This document shows positions 32,280 to 40,791 of a stretch of 64,000 nt of DNA, in pieces; position 1 is the stretch's first letter; each line of letters begins with the position of its first letter. Both the position numbers and the translations under genes were made by a program. The notes under the pieces were generated by a model that saw nothing but the letters and a program-made list of their open reading frames with translations, had not been told where the DNA came from and ran no database searches. The DNA comes from Nonomuraea sp. PA05. GTDB lineage: Bacteria; Actinomycetota; Actinomycetes; Streptosporangiales; Streptosporangiaceae. Location: the NCBI RefSeq assembly GCF_008086045.1, contig NZ_VSEY01000010.1, positions 62,001-126,000 of the forward strand. The letters are read 5' to 3'.

Positions 32280-34207
32280 TGGGGCAGGAGATGGTGTTCG
32301 TCTCGGACGACGGCGTGGTGTCGGTGCGAGGCGATGGCGTGATCTTCGTGCGGGCCGGGAAGGTGGAGCTGGGGCAGGGGGTGCTCACGGCGCTGGCCCA
32401 GATCGCCGCCGACGCGCTGGGGGTCGAGCTGTCCCGGGTGCGGATGCTCGCCGCCTCTACCGGCGCCGGGCCCGATCAGGGGGTCACGGCGGGCAGCATG
32501 TCCGTGGCCGTCGCGGGGGCGGCGCTGCGGGAGGCGTGCGGACGCGTGCGCGCTGAGGCGGGGCTTGCCGAGGCGGGGCTTGCTGAGACGGGGCTTGCTG
32601 AGGCGGGGCGGTTCGTCGGGATGAGCGTGCCCCGACTGGACCTTCCCGACAAGGTCGCCGGCCGCCCCCGTTTCATCCACGACCTGCGCCTCCCCGGCCA
32701 GCTCCACGGCCGGGTCCTGCGCCCGCCCTCCCCCGCCGCCCGCCTGACCCGCCTCACCCCCGCCCCCGGCCTCCACGTCGTACGCGACGGCTCGTTCGCC
32801 GGCGTCCTGGCCGAGACGGAGGCGGAAGCCGACCGGGCACTGGCCGCCCTCGCCCGCGCCGCCGAATGGGACGACCACGACACGCTCCCCGACGAGCACG
32901 ACCTGCACACCTTCCTCCGCCGGGGCCCGCACGAGACGATCACCGTCCGCACCCCCGACGGCCCCGCCCCCGAGGGCGAGCCGCACGCGGCCACCTACAG
33001 CAGGCCGTTCATCGCGCACGCCTCGATCGCCCCGAGCTGCGCCGCCGCCCGCTGGAACCCCGGCGGCACCCTGGAGGTCTGGAGCCACACCCAGGGCGTC
33101 CACCCCCTGCGCAGAGCCCTCGCCCAGCTGCTGGAGGCGGAGGTCGAGGTCCACCACGTCGAGGGCGCGGGCTGCTACGGCCACAACGCCGCCGACGACG
33201 TGGCGCTCGACGCGGCCCTGCTGGCCCGCGAGGCCGGCGGCAGGCCGGTGCACGTGCGCTGGAGCAGGCGCGACGAGCTGACCTGGGCCCCGTTCGGCTC
33301 GGCCATGTCGGTGGACGTGGCGGCGACCGTGGACGAGGCGGGGCTGGTGCGTTCCTGGCGGTACGACGTGTGGAGCCAGGGCCACCTCAGCCGCCCCGGT
33401 TACGCGGGCGGCGTGCCCGGCCTGCTCGCCGGCGCCCACCTGGAGCGACCCTGGGCGTACCCGCCGGCCGTGGACCCGTCGCCGCAGTCCGGCTCGGGCA
33501 TGGCGCGCAACGCGGTGCCCGGCTACGACTTCCCGTGGCTGGAGATCACCGGCCACCGCGTGCTGGAGACGCCGATCCGGTCGTCGGCGCTGCGCTCCCT
33601 CGGCGCGTTCACGAACGTCTTCGCCATCGAGTCGTTCATGGACGAGCTGGCCCTCGCCGCGGGGATGGACCCGCTGGCGTACCGGCTGGCCCACCTGAGC
33701 GACCCCCGCGCCCGGGCGGTCGTGGAGCGCGCGGCCGACGCGGCGGGCTGGGGCGCGCCCGGACTGGGGCTGGGGTTCGCCAGGTACAAGGGCGTGGGCG
33801 CGTACTGCGCGGCGGTGGCGGAGGTGGCGGCCGAGCAGGACGTGCGGGTGCGCCGCCTGACAATCGCCGTGGACGTCGGCCAGGTCGTCAACCCCGACGG
33901 CGTGCGCAACCAGATCGAGGGCGGCGCCACCCAGGCGACGAGCTGGACGCTGAAGGAGCGGGTGCGGTTCGACCGGCGGGCGATCACCAGCGGCGACTGG
34001 GAGAGCTACCCGATCCTGCGGTTCTCCGAGGCGCCCGAGGTGGCGGTGGAGCTGGTCGAGCATCCGGGCACGCCGTCGGTGGGGGCGGGTGAGGCGGCGC
34101 AGGGCCCGGTGGCGGCGGCCATCGCCAACGCGCTCGCCGCGACGCTCGGCGTCCGCGTCCGTGACCTCCCGCTGGACCGCGAGGCGGTGCTGAACGCCAT
34201 CCGGTAG
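32279..34207 (+). CDS. Molybdopterin-binding large subunit of a molybdenum hydroxylase
   Basis: 642 residues, shorter than typical CoxL/XdhB (about 770). The N-terminus is a molybdopterin-domain segment (GKVELGQGVLTALAQIAADALGV; GVTAGSMSVAVAGAALREA), then a low-complexity linker (about 92-111), the hammerhead-like part (VPRLDLPDKVAGRPRFIHD), and the remaining cofactor domain ending SVGAGEAAQGPVAAAIANAL, where the Glu is the likely catalytic base. This permuted order resembles isoquinoline 1-oxidoreductase beta. It should hydroxylate an N-heterocycle or aldehyde using water. The substrate is not determined; the neighbouring hydrolase and importer suggest a ring compound. Confidence 0.88.
   Translation: MGQEMVFVSDDGVVSVRGDGVIFVRAGKVELGQGVLTALAQIAADALGVELSRVRMLAASTGAGPDQGVTAGSMSVAVAGAALREACGRVRAEAGLAEAGLAETGLAEAGRFVGMSVPRLDLPDKVAGRPRFIHDLRLPGQLHGRVLRPPSPAARLTRLTPAPGLHVVRDGSFAGVLAETEAEADRALAALARAAEWDDHDTLPDEHDLHTFLRRGPHETITVRTPDGPAPEGEPHAATYSRPFIAHASIAPSCAAARWNPGGTLEVWSHTQGVHPLRRALAQLLEAEVEVHHVEGAGCYGHNAADDVALDAALLAREAGGRPVHVRWSRRDELTWAPFGSAMSVDVAATVDEAGLVRSWRYDVWSQGHLSRPGYAGGVPGLLAGAHLERPWAYPPAVDPSPQSGSGMARNAVPGYDFPWLEITGHRVLETPIRSSALRSLGAFTNVFAIESFMDELALAAGMDPLAYRLAHLSDPRARAVVERAADAAGWGAPGLGLGFARYKGVGAYCAAVAEVAAEQDVRVRRLTIAVDVGQVVNPDGVRNQIEGGATQATSWTLKERVRFDRRAITSGDWESYPILRFSEAPEVAVELVEHPGTPSVGAGEAAQGPVAAAIANALAATLGVRVRDLPLDREAVLNAIR
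32552..32611 (+). repeat. Four 15-bp tandem repeats in the molybdenum subunit gene
   Basis: Imperfect units of GCTGAGGCGGGGCTT encode a repeated A-E-A-G-L pentapeptide in the linker between two cofactor-domain segments. Unit number is likely to vary among strains by slippage. Confidence 0.75.
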
Positions 34208-34215
34208 CCGGCCGT

Positions 34216-35454
34216 TCAGTAGGCGCTGGCCACGATCAGCTCCTTGGCCGGGAACAGCGTCAGCACCCGGCACCCCTCCGGCGTCACCACGACCTCCTCC
34301 TCGATCCGCGCCGCCGAGAACCCGTCGCTCGCCGGACAGTACGTCTCCAGCGCGAACACCATCCCGGCCCGCAGCTCGATCGGCTCCCGCATGCTGTTGA
34401 GCCGCGAGATGATCGGCCGCTCGTGCAACCCCAGCCCCAGCCCGTGCCCGAACTGCAGCCCGAAGGCGGCCATCTCGTCCTCGAACCCGAACTCGGTGGC
34501 CTTCGGCCACACCGCCGCCACCTGGTCGGTGCCCACCCCTGGTTTGATCATCGCGATGGAGGCGTCCATCCACTCGCGGGCCTTGACGTACGCCTCCCGC
34601 TGCGACGCGGTCGCGCTGCCCACGCCGAACGTGCGGTAGTAGCACGTCCGGTAGCCGTTGTAGGAGTGGATGATGTCGAAGAACGCCTGGTCGCCGGGCC
34701 TGATCAGGCGGTCGGAGAAGTTGTGCGGGTGCGGGTTGCAGCGTTCGCCGCTCACCGCGTTGACGGCTTCGACCTGGTCGGAGCCCATCTCGTAGAGGCG
34801 CTTGTTGACCAGGGCGACGATCTCGTTCTCGCGGATGCCGGGTCTGAGCGCCTCGACGACGTCGTGGTAGACGCCGTCCACCATGGCGGCGGCCTGCGTG
34901 AGCAGCATGAGCTCGTCGGCGGACTTGATGACGCGGGCGTCCAGCATGAGCTGCTGGCAGTCCACCACGCGCAGGCCCTGCCGCTGCATCTCGAACAGGA
35001 ACGGCGGCTCGACGATGTCCACGCCCACCGGCTCGCCCGCGAGCCCGGCGTCGGTCAGGATGCCCTTGAGCTCGCGGACCGCGTACCGCATGAGCCCGGC
35101 CGTGGGGGCGATGGCTCCGCGCAGGCCCAGCATGCCCGCGTGGCAGTCGTCCGGGTCCAGCCATGGGCTGTGCAGGCGGTGGTGGCGGGCGGCGGAGCCG
35201 AAGTCCCAGAGTTTGGGCGAGCCGCCGGGGGTGAGCAGGGCGTACCTGGTCATCTTGTCGCCGAGGGCGCCGCCGATCCACGTCTGGGTGACGTACCTGA
35301 TGTTGTAGAAGTCGAACAGCAGGAACGCGCCGCACTCGCCGCCCGCCAGCGCGGCGCGGGCCCGGTCGAGGCGGTAGGTCCGCAGGCGGTCGAAGTCGAC
35401 GCGCTCCTCGTAGTCGACGCCCATGTGCCCGGGGGCGGGCAGCGGCCCGGTCAC
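34216..35454 (-). CDS. M24-family (pita-bread fold) protein with an altered metal site
   Basis: 412 residues; GTG 35454 overlaps the dehydrogenase stop (GTGA). The N-terminal creatinase-like domain (20-175) precedes the pita-bread domain. Ligands seen: D260 (FFDIIHSYNGYR), His in FGHGLGLGLHERP, Glu in FALETYC and Glu in RIEEEVVV. The second Asp, expected 11 residues after D260, is C271 (RTCYYRTF instead of the D-x-TRTF pattern). A normal di-metal aminopeptidase site is therefore unlikely. M24 proteins also include creatinase, ectoine hydrolase and DMSP lyase, so a non-peptidase role in the surrounding catabolic operon is plausible. Confidence 0.87.
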   Translation of the reverse strand: MTGPLPAPGHMGVDYEERVDFDRLRTYRLDRARAALAGGECGAFLLFDFYNIRYVTQTWIGGALGDKMTRYALLTPGGSPKLWDFGSAARHHRLHSPWLDPDDCHAGMLGLRGAIAPTAGLMRYAVRELKGILTDAGLAGEPVGVDIVEPPFLFEMQRQGLRVVDCQQLMLDARVIKSADELMLLTQAAAMVDGVYHDVVEALRPGIRENEIVALVNKRLYEMGSDQVEAVNAVSGERCNPHPHNFSDRLIRPGDQAFFDIIHSYNGYRTCYYRTFGVGSATASQREAYVKAREWMDASIAMIKPGVGTDQVAAVWPKATEFGFEDEMAAFGLQFGHGLGLGLHERPIISRLNSMREPIELRAGMVFALETYCPASDGFSAARIEEEVVVTPEGCRVLTLFPAKELIVASAY

Positions 35455-36365
35455 GAGCCGAGCCCGTCGTCCACGGCCACGTCCTCGGGTTTGAGCTCCA
35501 GCCCGGAGGCGGCGGCCTGGAGGTCGAGCAGGATGGCGAAGTCCTCGCCGGTCCTGCCGGTGCCGATGGCGGCCTGCACGAGCTGCGCGGTCAGCGCGGT
35601 GACCGGCATGGGCACGCCGAGCTCGCGGGCGGCGGCCAGCCCCAGGTCGAAATCCTTGCGCAGGAGCACGGGGGTGAAGGTGGGCGTGTAGTCGAGGTGC
35701 ACGAACGCCGGGGACTTGTAGCGGGTGAACGGCGAGCCGACGACGCTGTCGTTCAGGAACTCCAGGAACGCGTGCCGGGGCACGCCGCCCTTCTCGGCCA
35801 GCACGGTGGCCTCGGCGAGCGTCTGGGCGACGACGCCGAGCAGCAGGTTGTGCGCGATCTTCACCAGGCGGGCGATCTCCCCCTCGCCCGCGTACGTGGC
35901 CGACCTGCCCAGGTGCGCCAGCAGCTCCGACACCCGCTCGTACGTCTCGCGCGGCCCCGAGCAGACGAAGCTGATCAGCCCCGCCTTGACGGCCTTGGCG
36001 TTGCCGCTGACCGGCGCGGCCAGGAAGCCGCTGCCGTTCCTGGCGCAGGTGGCGCGGGCGGCGGCCGAGGCCTCGGCGGACACGGTGGAGCAGTCCACCA
36101 CGACGCCGGGCCCCGCGCCGTCGGCGAACAGCTCGTCCAGGACCTCCGTGAGGTCGCCCGAGGCGGCGACCGTGGTGAAGACGACGTCGCGGTCGCGCAG
36201 GGCGGCGACGTCGCCGACGACCTGGATGCCGTGCGCGCGCAGCGGCTCCGCCTTGGCCCTGGTTCTGTTCCACACGGCCAGGTCCACCCCGGCCGCCGCC
36301 AGCCGTTCGGCCATGGCGTAGCCCATGCGGCCGGTGCCGATCCAGCCGGCCCTGTCTCGAGTCAT
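35451..36365 (-). CDS. NAD(P)-dependent dehydrogenase, 3-hydroxyisobutyrate dehydrogenase-like
   Basis: 304 residues of the beta-hydroxyacid dehydrogenase family. The Rossmann motif is WIGTGRMGYAMAERL at the start; the substrate-binding loop VVDCSTVSAEASAAA and the catalytic Lys region GEIARLVKIAHNLL (about residue 170) are conserved. The ATG overlaps the hydrolase stop by 4 bp. It oxidises or reduces a hydroxyacid or semialdehyde. In this operon it could act on a ring-opened product released by the hydrolase. Confidence 0.92.
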   Translation of the reverse strand: MTRDRAGWIGTGRMGYAMAERLAAAGVDLAVWNRTRAKAEPLRAHGIQVVGDVAALRDRDVVFTTVAASGDLTEVLDELFADGAGPGVVVDCSTVSAEASAAARATCARNGSGFLAAPVSGNAKAVKAGLISFVCSGPRETYERVSELLAHLGRSATYAGEGEIARLVKIAHNLLLGVVAQTLAEATVLAEKGGVPRHAFLEFLNDSVVGSPFTRYKSPAFVHLDYTPTFTPVLLRKDFDLGLAAARELGVPMPVTALTAQLVQAAIGTGRTGEDFAILLDLQAAASGLELKPEDVAVDDGLGS

Positions 36366-37435
36366 CGCTGGGTGCCTTTCGCGAGCCGCTGGGCCAGCCA
36401 GTCGGCGGTGTAGGGACGATGCCAGGGGGTGAGGTTGGCGCAGCCGTGGTTGCCCTCTTCGAGCATCAGCAGCTCGCTGTCGCCGCCCGTCGCGGCGGCC
36501 AGCCGTTCGGCCTGCCGCCAGGGGATGAGCCGGTCCTTGCGGCCGAACACGACGAGCAGCGGGGCGGTGATCGCGGGCGCGGTGCCCTCCATGGTGAGGG
36601 TGGCGGCGATGCGGCGGGCCTCCTCCTGGGTGGGGGCTCCCGCCCGTACGCGGAAGGTCTCCCTGCTCAGCTCGGGCAGGCAGCCCCAGCAGTCGCCGAA
36701 GTCGTACGGCCCTGCCAGCGCCACGCACGCCTTGACCCGGCCGGCCTCGGCCGCCGCCACCCTGGGCGCGTAGTAGCCGCCGAGGCTGACGCCCCAGACG
36801 CCGAGCCGGGCAGGGTCCACGCGCGGTTCCCCGGCCAGCGCGTCGAGCAGCGCCTTGCCGGGCCCCGACCAGTCGGCCCTGATGGGCAGGTCGTACTCGG
36901 CCTCGCCCTGCCCCGGCCCGTCCACGGCGAACGTGGCCAGCCCGCGTTCGAGGAAGAGCTGCTCGACGACCCGGTGCTCCTCCTTGGCGGAGTCCAGCCC
37001 GGACAGCATGAGGACGGCGGGATGCGGCCCAGGCCCCGGGGGCAGGCGGAGGACGCCGACGAGCGTGCCGCCCTCGAAGTCGATCTCGATCCGCCTGCCG
37101 GGCGGCGACAGGTGGGGCAGGGCGTCGTCGAGGCAGGTGACGGCCCGCTGGTGGGCGCGGCGCGCCTGGCCGGGGTCGTCGGTGTAGACGAACTTGGCGA
37201 AATGGAAGTAGAGCGCGGCCTGCGCCAGGTGCCGGCCGGCCGACAGCAGCCGCCCGGTGGCCAGCGCCTGCCTGCCGAGCCGTTCGTGCTCGGCGGCGAC
37301 GGCCCACCAGGCGGAGCACCAGCCGTCCCAGGAGTCCAGGTCGCGGGTGATGCGCTCGAGGTCGGAGACGGTCACGCCGTTGGCGGCGAACCGGGGTCCC
37401 CAGTGCGCGATGGCGGAGGCGACTCGCTCGTCCAC
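36362..37435 (-). CDS. Alpha/beta hydrolase, FrsA / 2,6-dihydroxypseudooxynicotine hydrolase-like
   Basis: 357 residues. A helical N-terminal part (1-125) precedes an alpha/beta core with nucleophile S217 (GVWGVSLGGYYAP), an acid in VFGRKDRLIP and His in GNHGCAN. This two-part layout is known from C-C bond hydrolases such as the nicotine-pathway 2,6-dihydroxypseudooxynicotine hydrolase and from FrsA-like esterases. The GTG at 37435 follows GGGAGGAGG. Its first 64 bases overlap the end of the ATPase gene in another frame. Next to a molybdenum hydroxylase, a role in opening a hydroxylated N-heterocycle or its side chain is attractive but unproven. Confidence 0.85.
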   Translation of the reverse strand: MDERVASAIAHWGPRFAANGVTVSDLERITRDLDSWDGWCSAWWAVAAEHERLGRQALATGRLLSAGRHLAQAALYFHFAKFVYTDDPGQARRAHQRAVTCLDDALPHLSPPGRRIEIDFEGGTLVGVLRLPPGPGPHPAVLMLSGLDSAKEEHRVVEQLFLERGLATFAVDGPGQGEAEYDLPIRADWSGPGKALLDALAGEPRVDPARLGVWGVSLGGYYAPRVAAAEAGRVKACVALAGPYDFGDCWGCLPELSRETFRVRAGAPTQEEARRIAATLTMEGTAPAITAPLLVVFGRKDRLIPWRQAERLAAATGGDSELLMLEEGNHGCANLTPWHRPYTADWLAQRLAKGTQR

Positions 37436-38148
37436 CGTGTACCTCCTCCCAGGTAGAGCGACGCGATCTCGGGGTTGTCGCGGACGGCGGCGGCCGTGCC
37501 GGTCAGGCGGACCCGGCCGCCCTCCATCACCACGCCGTGCGTGGCCAGGCCCAGGCCGAGCCGGACGTTCTGCTCGACCAGCAGCACCGTGGTGCCGGCC
37601 TGGCTGAGCCGCTGGATGACCTCGGCGACGCCGGCCAGCCCGCGCGGGTCGAGGCCCAGCGACGGCTCGTCGAGCAGGATGAGGCGCGGGTCGAGCATGA
37701 GGCAGCGGGCGATCTCGACCATGCGCCGCTGGCCGCCGCTCAGGTTGCCGGCGTGCTCGCGGGCCCGCTGCGCGACGACGGGCATGCGTTCCCTGACCTG
37801 GTCGAGGCGCTCGCGCAGCAGTTTCCTGTCCTTGCGGATGAGGTAGCCGCCCATCAGCACGTTCTCCTGCACGGACATGGCGGGGAACAGCGCGTGCGAC
37901 TGCGGCACCTGGGCGACGCCCCTGCGCAGGATCTCGGCGGGCGCGCGCCCGCCGATGGGCTCGCCGTCCAGGCGGATCTCGCCCTCGGTGGGGGCGATCA
38001 GGCCGCTGATCGCCCGCAGCACCGTGGACTTGCCGGCGCCGTTGGGCCCGACCACGCAGGTGATCGTGCGCTCGGCGCACTCCAGGTCCACGCCGCGCAG
38101 CACGCTGCCGCCGCCGTAGCCCGCCACCACCGCCTTGAGCTGCAGCAT
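37372..38148 (-). CDS. Branched-chain-type ABC transporter ATPase (LivF-like)
   Basis: 258 residues. Walker A GPNGAGKST (about 34-42), signature NLSGGQRRMVEIAR, Walker B LILLDEPSLGLD and H-loop substitute region VEQNVRLGL are present, as in LivF. The protein carries about 22 extra residues after the usual YLGGG end, and this tail is encoded by DNA shared with the hydrolase start. Nucleotide hydrolysis powers the importer formed by the next genes. Confidence 0.92.
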   Translation of the reverse strand: MLQLKAVVAGYGGGSVLRGVDLECAERTITCVVGPNGAGKSTVLRAISGLIAPTEGEIRLDGEPIGGRAPAEILRRGVAQVPQSHALFPAMSVQENVLMGGYLIRKDRKLLRERLDQVRERMPVVAQRAREHAGNLSGGQRRMVEIARCLMLDPRLILLDEPSLGLDPRGLAGVAEVIQRLSQAGTTVLLVEQNVRLGLGLATHGVVMEGGRVRLTGTAAAVRDNPEIASLYLGGGTRWTSESPPPSRTGDPGSPPTA

Positions 38149-39912
38149 CTATCTCACCGCCGGCGTCCAACCGGCCCCCAGGTACGCCTCCAGCACCGCC
38201 GGGTCATCCCTGATCCGCTCCGGTGTCCCTTCCGCGATCACCCGGCCGCCGGCGAGCACCGTGACCGGGTCGCACAGGTCGAGCACGAGGGGGATGTCGT
38301 GCTCGACGACGAGGAACGTGACGCCGGCCGCGTTCAGCTCGCGGATCACCTCGGTGATGTGGCCGAGCAGGCCGGGGTTCACGCCGCCCGCCGGCTCGTC
38401 GAGCAGGATCAGGCGGGGTTCGAGCATGAGCACCTGGGCCAGCTCGACGAGCTTCTGCTGCCCGTACGACAGCGCGCCCGCCGGCTGGGCGGCGAAGCGG
38501 CCGAGCCCCACCAGGTCGAGCAGCTCGCGGGCGCGTTCGGCCTCGTGGCCGTGCACGGCGTCGGACAGCATGGTCCGCCAGCGGGAGTCGGCGAGCGGGG
38601 CGACCACGTTCTCCTGAATGCTCAGGTCAGGGAACAGCCTGGTCACCTGGTACGACCGGCCCAGCCCGAGATGGCAGCGCCGCCAGGGCCGCAGCCCGTC
38701 GATGCGCCGCCCGTCCAGCCTGATCTCGCCCGAGTCGGCCGGCAGCCCGCCGGTGATCAGGTTGAACAGGGTGGTCTTGCCGGAGCCGTTGGGGCCGATC
38801 AGCGCCGTGATCGTGCCCTGCCGCACGTCGAGCGAGACGTCGTCCACGGCGACCAGCCCGCCGAACCGCTTGGAGACGCCGCGCAGCGACAGCAGCACCT
38901 CGCCCTGCGCGGGTCTTTCCGGCAGCCGATCGCGCACGGAGGTCACGACCGGCTGCTCGATGTACTCGACCGGCGCCGGATGCCTGCGCCGCCACCACTC
39001 CCGCACCGTCGGCAGCAGCCCGTTCGGCAGGAACAGCACGACCAGCACCAGCGCCCCGCCGAACAGCAGCACCCGCGACTGCACGCCGCCCGCGTAGACG
39101 GTCGCCGCCTCGCCGGCCAGGTTGACCAGGAACGCGCCGACGACCGGCCCGTACAGTGTGCCGCGCCCGCCGGCCAGCGCGGCCAGCACGATCGTGACGC
39201 TGCCGAGGATGGCGAAGGAGCCGACGGGGTTGATGAAGGTGAGGTAGTAGGCGTAGACGCCGCCGCCGACGCCGATGAAGAACGCGCTGGCCGCGTACGC
39301 GACGATCTTGAAGCGGGTGGTGTTGACGCCGATGGAGGCGGCCTTGCCCTCGTCCTGGCGGATCGCGACCAGCCCCGTGCCGAGCTTGGTGCGCCGCAGC
39401 CACGCGCTGAACAGCACCGTGAGCACCAGCAGCAGGAGGAAGGCGTAGTAGAAGGGGATGTTCTGGAAGTCGCGGTGCCAGAACGGCAGCTCCAGCGTGA
39501 TCCCGTCGGAGCCGCGCGTCAGGCCCCTGAGGTTGACCGCCAGGATCTGCGCGGCGAGCAGCATCGCGATCGTGATGATGACGAACGCGTGCCCCCGGGT
39601 CCGCAGCACGACCGAGCCGATGAGCACCGCCACCACCGTCGCCACCACTCCGCCGAGCGGCGCCACCCACAGCGGGTTCACCCCCCAGCGCAGCGCGAGG
39701 ATGCCCACCGTGTACGACCCGAGCCCGAGGAACATGCTGTGCCCGAGCGAGACGTAACCGGCGTACCCGGCGATGATGTTCCAGCTCGACGCCTGGATCG
39801 CCAGCAGGAACCCGAGCAGCAGCACCGCCTGCGGGTACGGCTGCCACGGGTTGACCACGGGATAGACCAGCAGCACGACCAGGCACGCCGCCGCGACGGC
39901 ATGGGCCTTCAC
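38149..39912 (-). CDS. Fused LivM permease - LivG ATPase
   Basis: 587 residues. Residues 1-300 are the permease (AIQASSWNIIAGYAGYVSLGHSMFLGLGSYT; AALAGGRGTLYGPVVGA). A linker rich in Arg/Pro leads to an ATPase at about 345-587 with GPNGSGKTT, LSYGQQKLVELAQVL and LILLDEPAGGVNP. The LivG-type Walker B and C-terminal VVEHDIPLVLDL are intact. The GTG start overlaps the LivH stop. Such fusions are known in actinomycetes. It provides both one membrane half and one motor of the importer. Confidence 0.92.
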   Translation of the reverse strand: MKAHAVAAACLVVLLVYPVVNPWQPYPQAVLLLGFLLAIQASSWNIIAGYAGYVSLGHSMFLGLGSYTVGILALRWGVNPLWVAPLGGVVATVVAVLIGSVVLRTRGHAFVIITIAMLLAAQILAVNLRGLTRGSDGITLELPFWHRDFQNIPFYYAFLLLLVLTVLFSAWLRRTKLGTGLVAIRQDEGKAASIGVNTTRFKIVAYAASAFFIGVGGGVYAYYLTFINPVGSFAILGSVTIVLAALAGGRGTLYGPVVGAFLVNLAGEAATVYAGGVQSRVLLFGGALVLVVLFLPNGLLPTVREWWRRRHPAPVEYIEQPVVTSVRDRLPERPAQGEVLLSLRGVSKRFGGLVAVDDVSLDVRQGTITALIGPNGSGKTTLFNLITGGLPADSGEIRLDGRRIDGLRPWRRCHLGLGRSYQVTRLFPDLSIQENVVAPLADSRWRTMLSDAVHGHEAERARELLDLVGLGRFAAQPAGALSYGQQKLVELAQVLMLEPRLILLDEPAGGVNPGLLGHITEVIRELNAAGVTFLVVEHDIPLVLDLCDPVTVLAGGRVIAEGTPERIRDDPAVLEAYLGAGWTPAVR

Positions 39913-40787
39913 GCGGCGTCCTCCCTCAGCCGCGCCCCGAACAGCCCCTGGGGCCTGACCAGCAGCACCGCCATGATCACCAGGTAGAAGACGAGCGTGG
40001 ACCAGCCGAGCGAGCCGTACGTCGCGGTCAGCGTCTCCGCCAGCCCGAGGACGATCGCCCCGACGACCGCGCCCGGCAGGCTGCCCAGGCCGCCGAGCAC
40101 CACGATGCCGAGCAGCCGCGAGATCCACTCGTAGTGGGAGGCGGGGAAGAACGGATACAGCACCGACAGGATGGACCCGCCGACCCCGGCCGTCGCGCTG
40201 CCGATCGCGAACGCCAGCGCCGCCGTGCCCGCCGCGCCCACGCCGACCAGCGCGGCACCCGACGGGTTCTGCGTGGCCGCCCTGATCGCCCGTCCCGTCC
40301 AGGTCCTGTTCAGCACCACGTACAGCACCGCCAGCACCGCCACCGCCGCCAGGAACCCGAACACCTGCGCCTTCGGCAGCGAGATCGAGCCGGCCATGAA
40401 CGACTCCTCGAAGTACGACGGCGCGGCGGACTTGAACTTGTTGCCCGCGGTGAGGTTCAGCACCCCCTCGATGACCAGCGCCAGCCCGAACGTCAGCAGC
40501 ACCGACATGGACGGCGACGCCCCCCGGATCCGCGAGACCAGCAGCCGGTACGCCAGCCACCCGAACCCGAACATCATCGGCGTGGTCACCACGGACGCCA
40601 CGATCGGGTCGATCCCCGTCCTGTTCCACAACCACCACGTCACCATCGCGACCAGCACCAGGAACGCGCCCTGCGCCACGTTGATGATCCGCATCACCCC
40701 GAAGATCAGCGTCAGCCCGGACGCCATGAGCGCGTAGACCCCGCCGATCAGCAGCCCCAGCGCTACCGCCTGCGTGAAGTGCGCCAT
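39909..40787 (-). CDS. Branched-chain-type ABC permease (LivH-like)
   Basis: 292 residues with about eight membrane helices. Family motifs are GGVYALMASGLTLIFGVMRIINVAQGAFL at the start and LGGLGSLPGAVVGAIVLGLAE near residue 230. It lies 4 bp after the solute-binding gene. It pairs with the LivM half of the fusion protein to form the pore. Transporters of this class also carry aromatic acids, amides and urea, not only amino acids. Confidence 0.93.
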   Translation of the reverse strand: MAHFTQAVALGLLIGGVYALMASGLTLIFGVMRIINVAQGAFLVLVAMVTWWLWNRTGIDPIVASVVTTPMMFGFGWLAYRLLVSRIRGASPSMSVLLTFGLALVIEGVLNLTAGNKFKSAAPSYFEESFMAGSISLPKAQVFGFLAAVAVLAVLYVVLNRTWTGRAIRAATQNPSGAALVGVGAAGTAALAFAIGSATAGVGGSILSVLYPFFPASHYEWISRLLGIVVLGGLGSLPGAVVGAIVLGLAETLTATYGSLGWSTLVFYLVIMAVLLVRPQGLFGARLREDAA

Positions 40788-40791
40788 CGCC

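Noticed and set aside
31826..35335. 1169-codon open frame on the minus strand
   Set aside because: It runs antisense through the molybdenum hydroxylase genes and is Arg/Pro/Gly-rich, as expected for a shadow frame in GC-rich DNA. Only its left-most M24 portion, in another frame, is a real gene.
38149..39912. Possible missed stop or frameshift between LivM and LivG
   Set aside because: The frame is continuous through a plausible linker, both domains are complete, and such fusions are known in actinomycetes.
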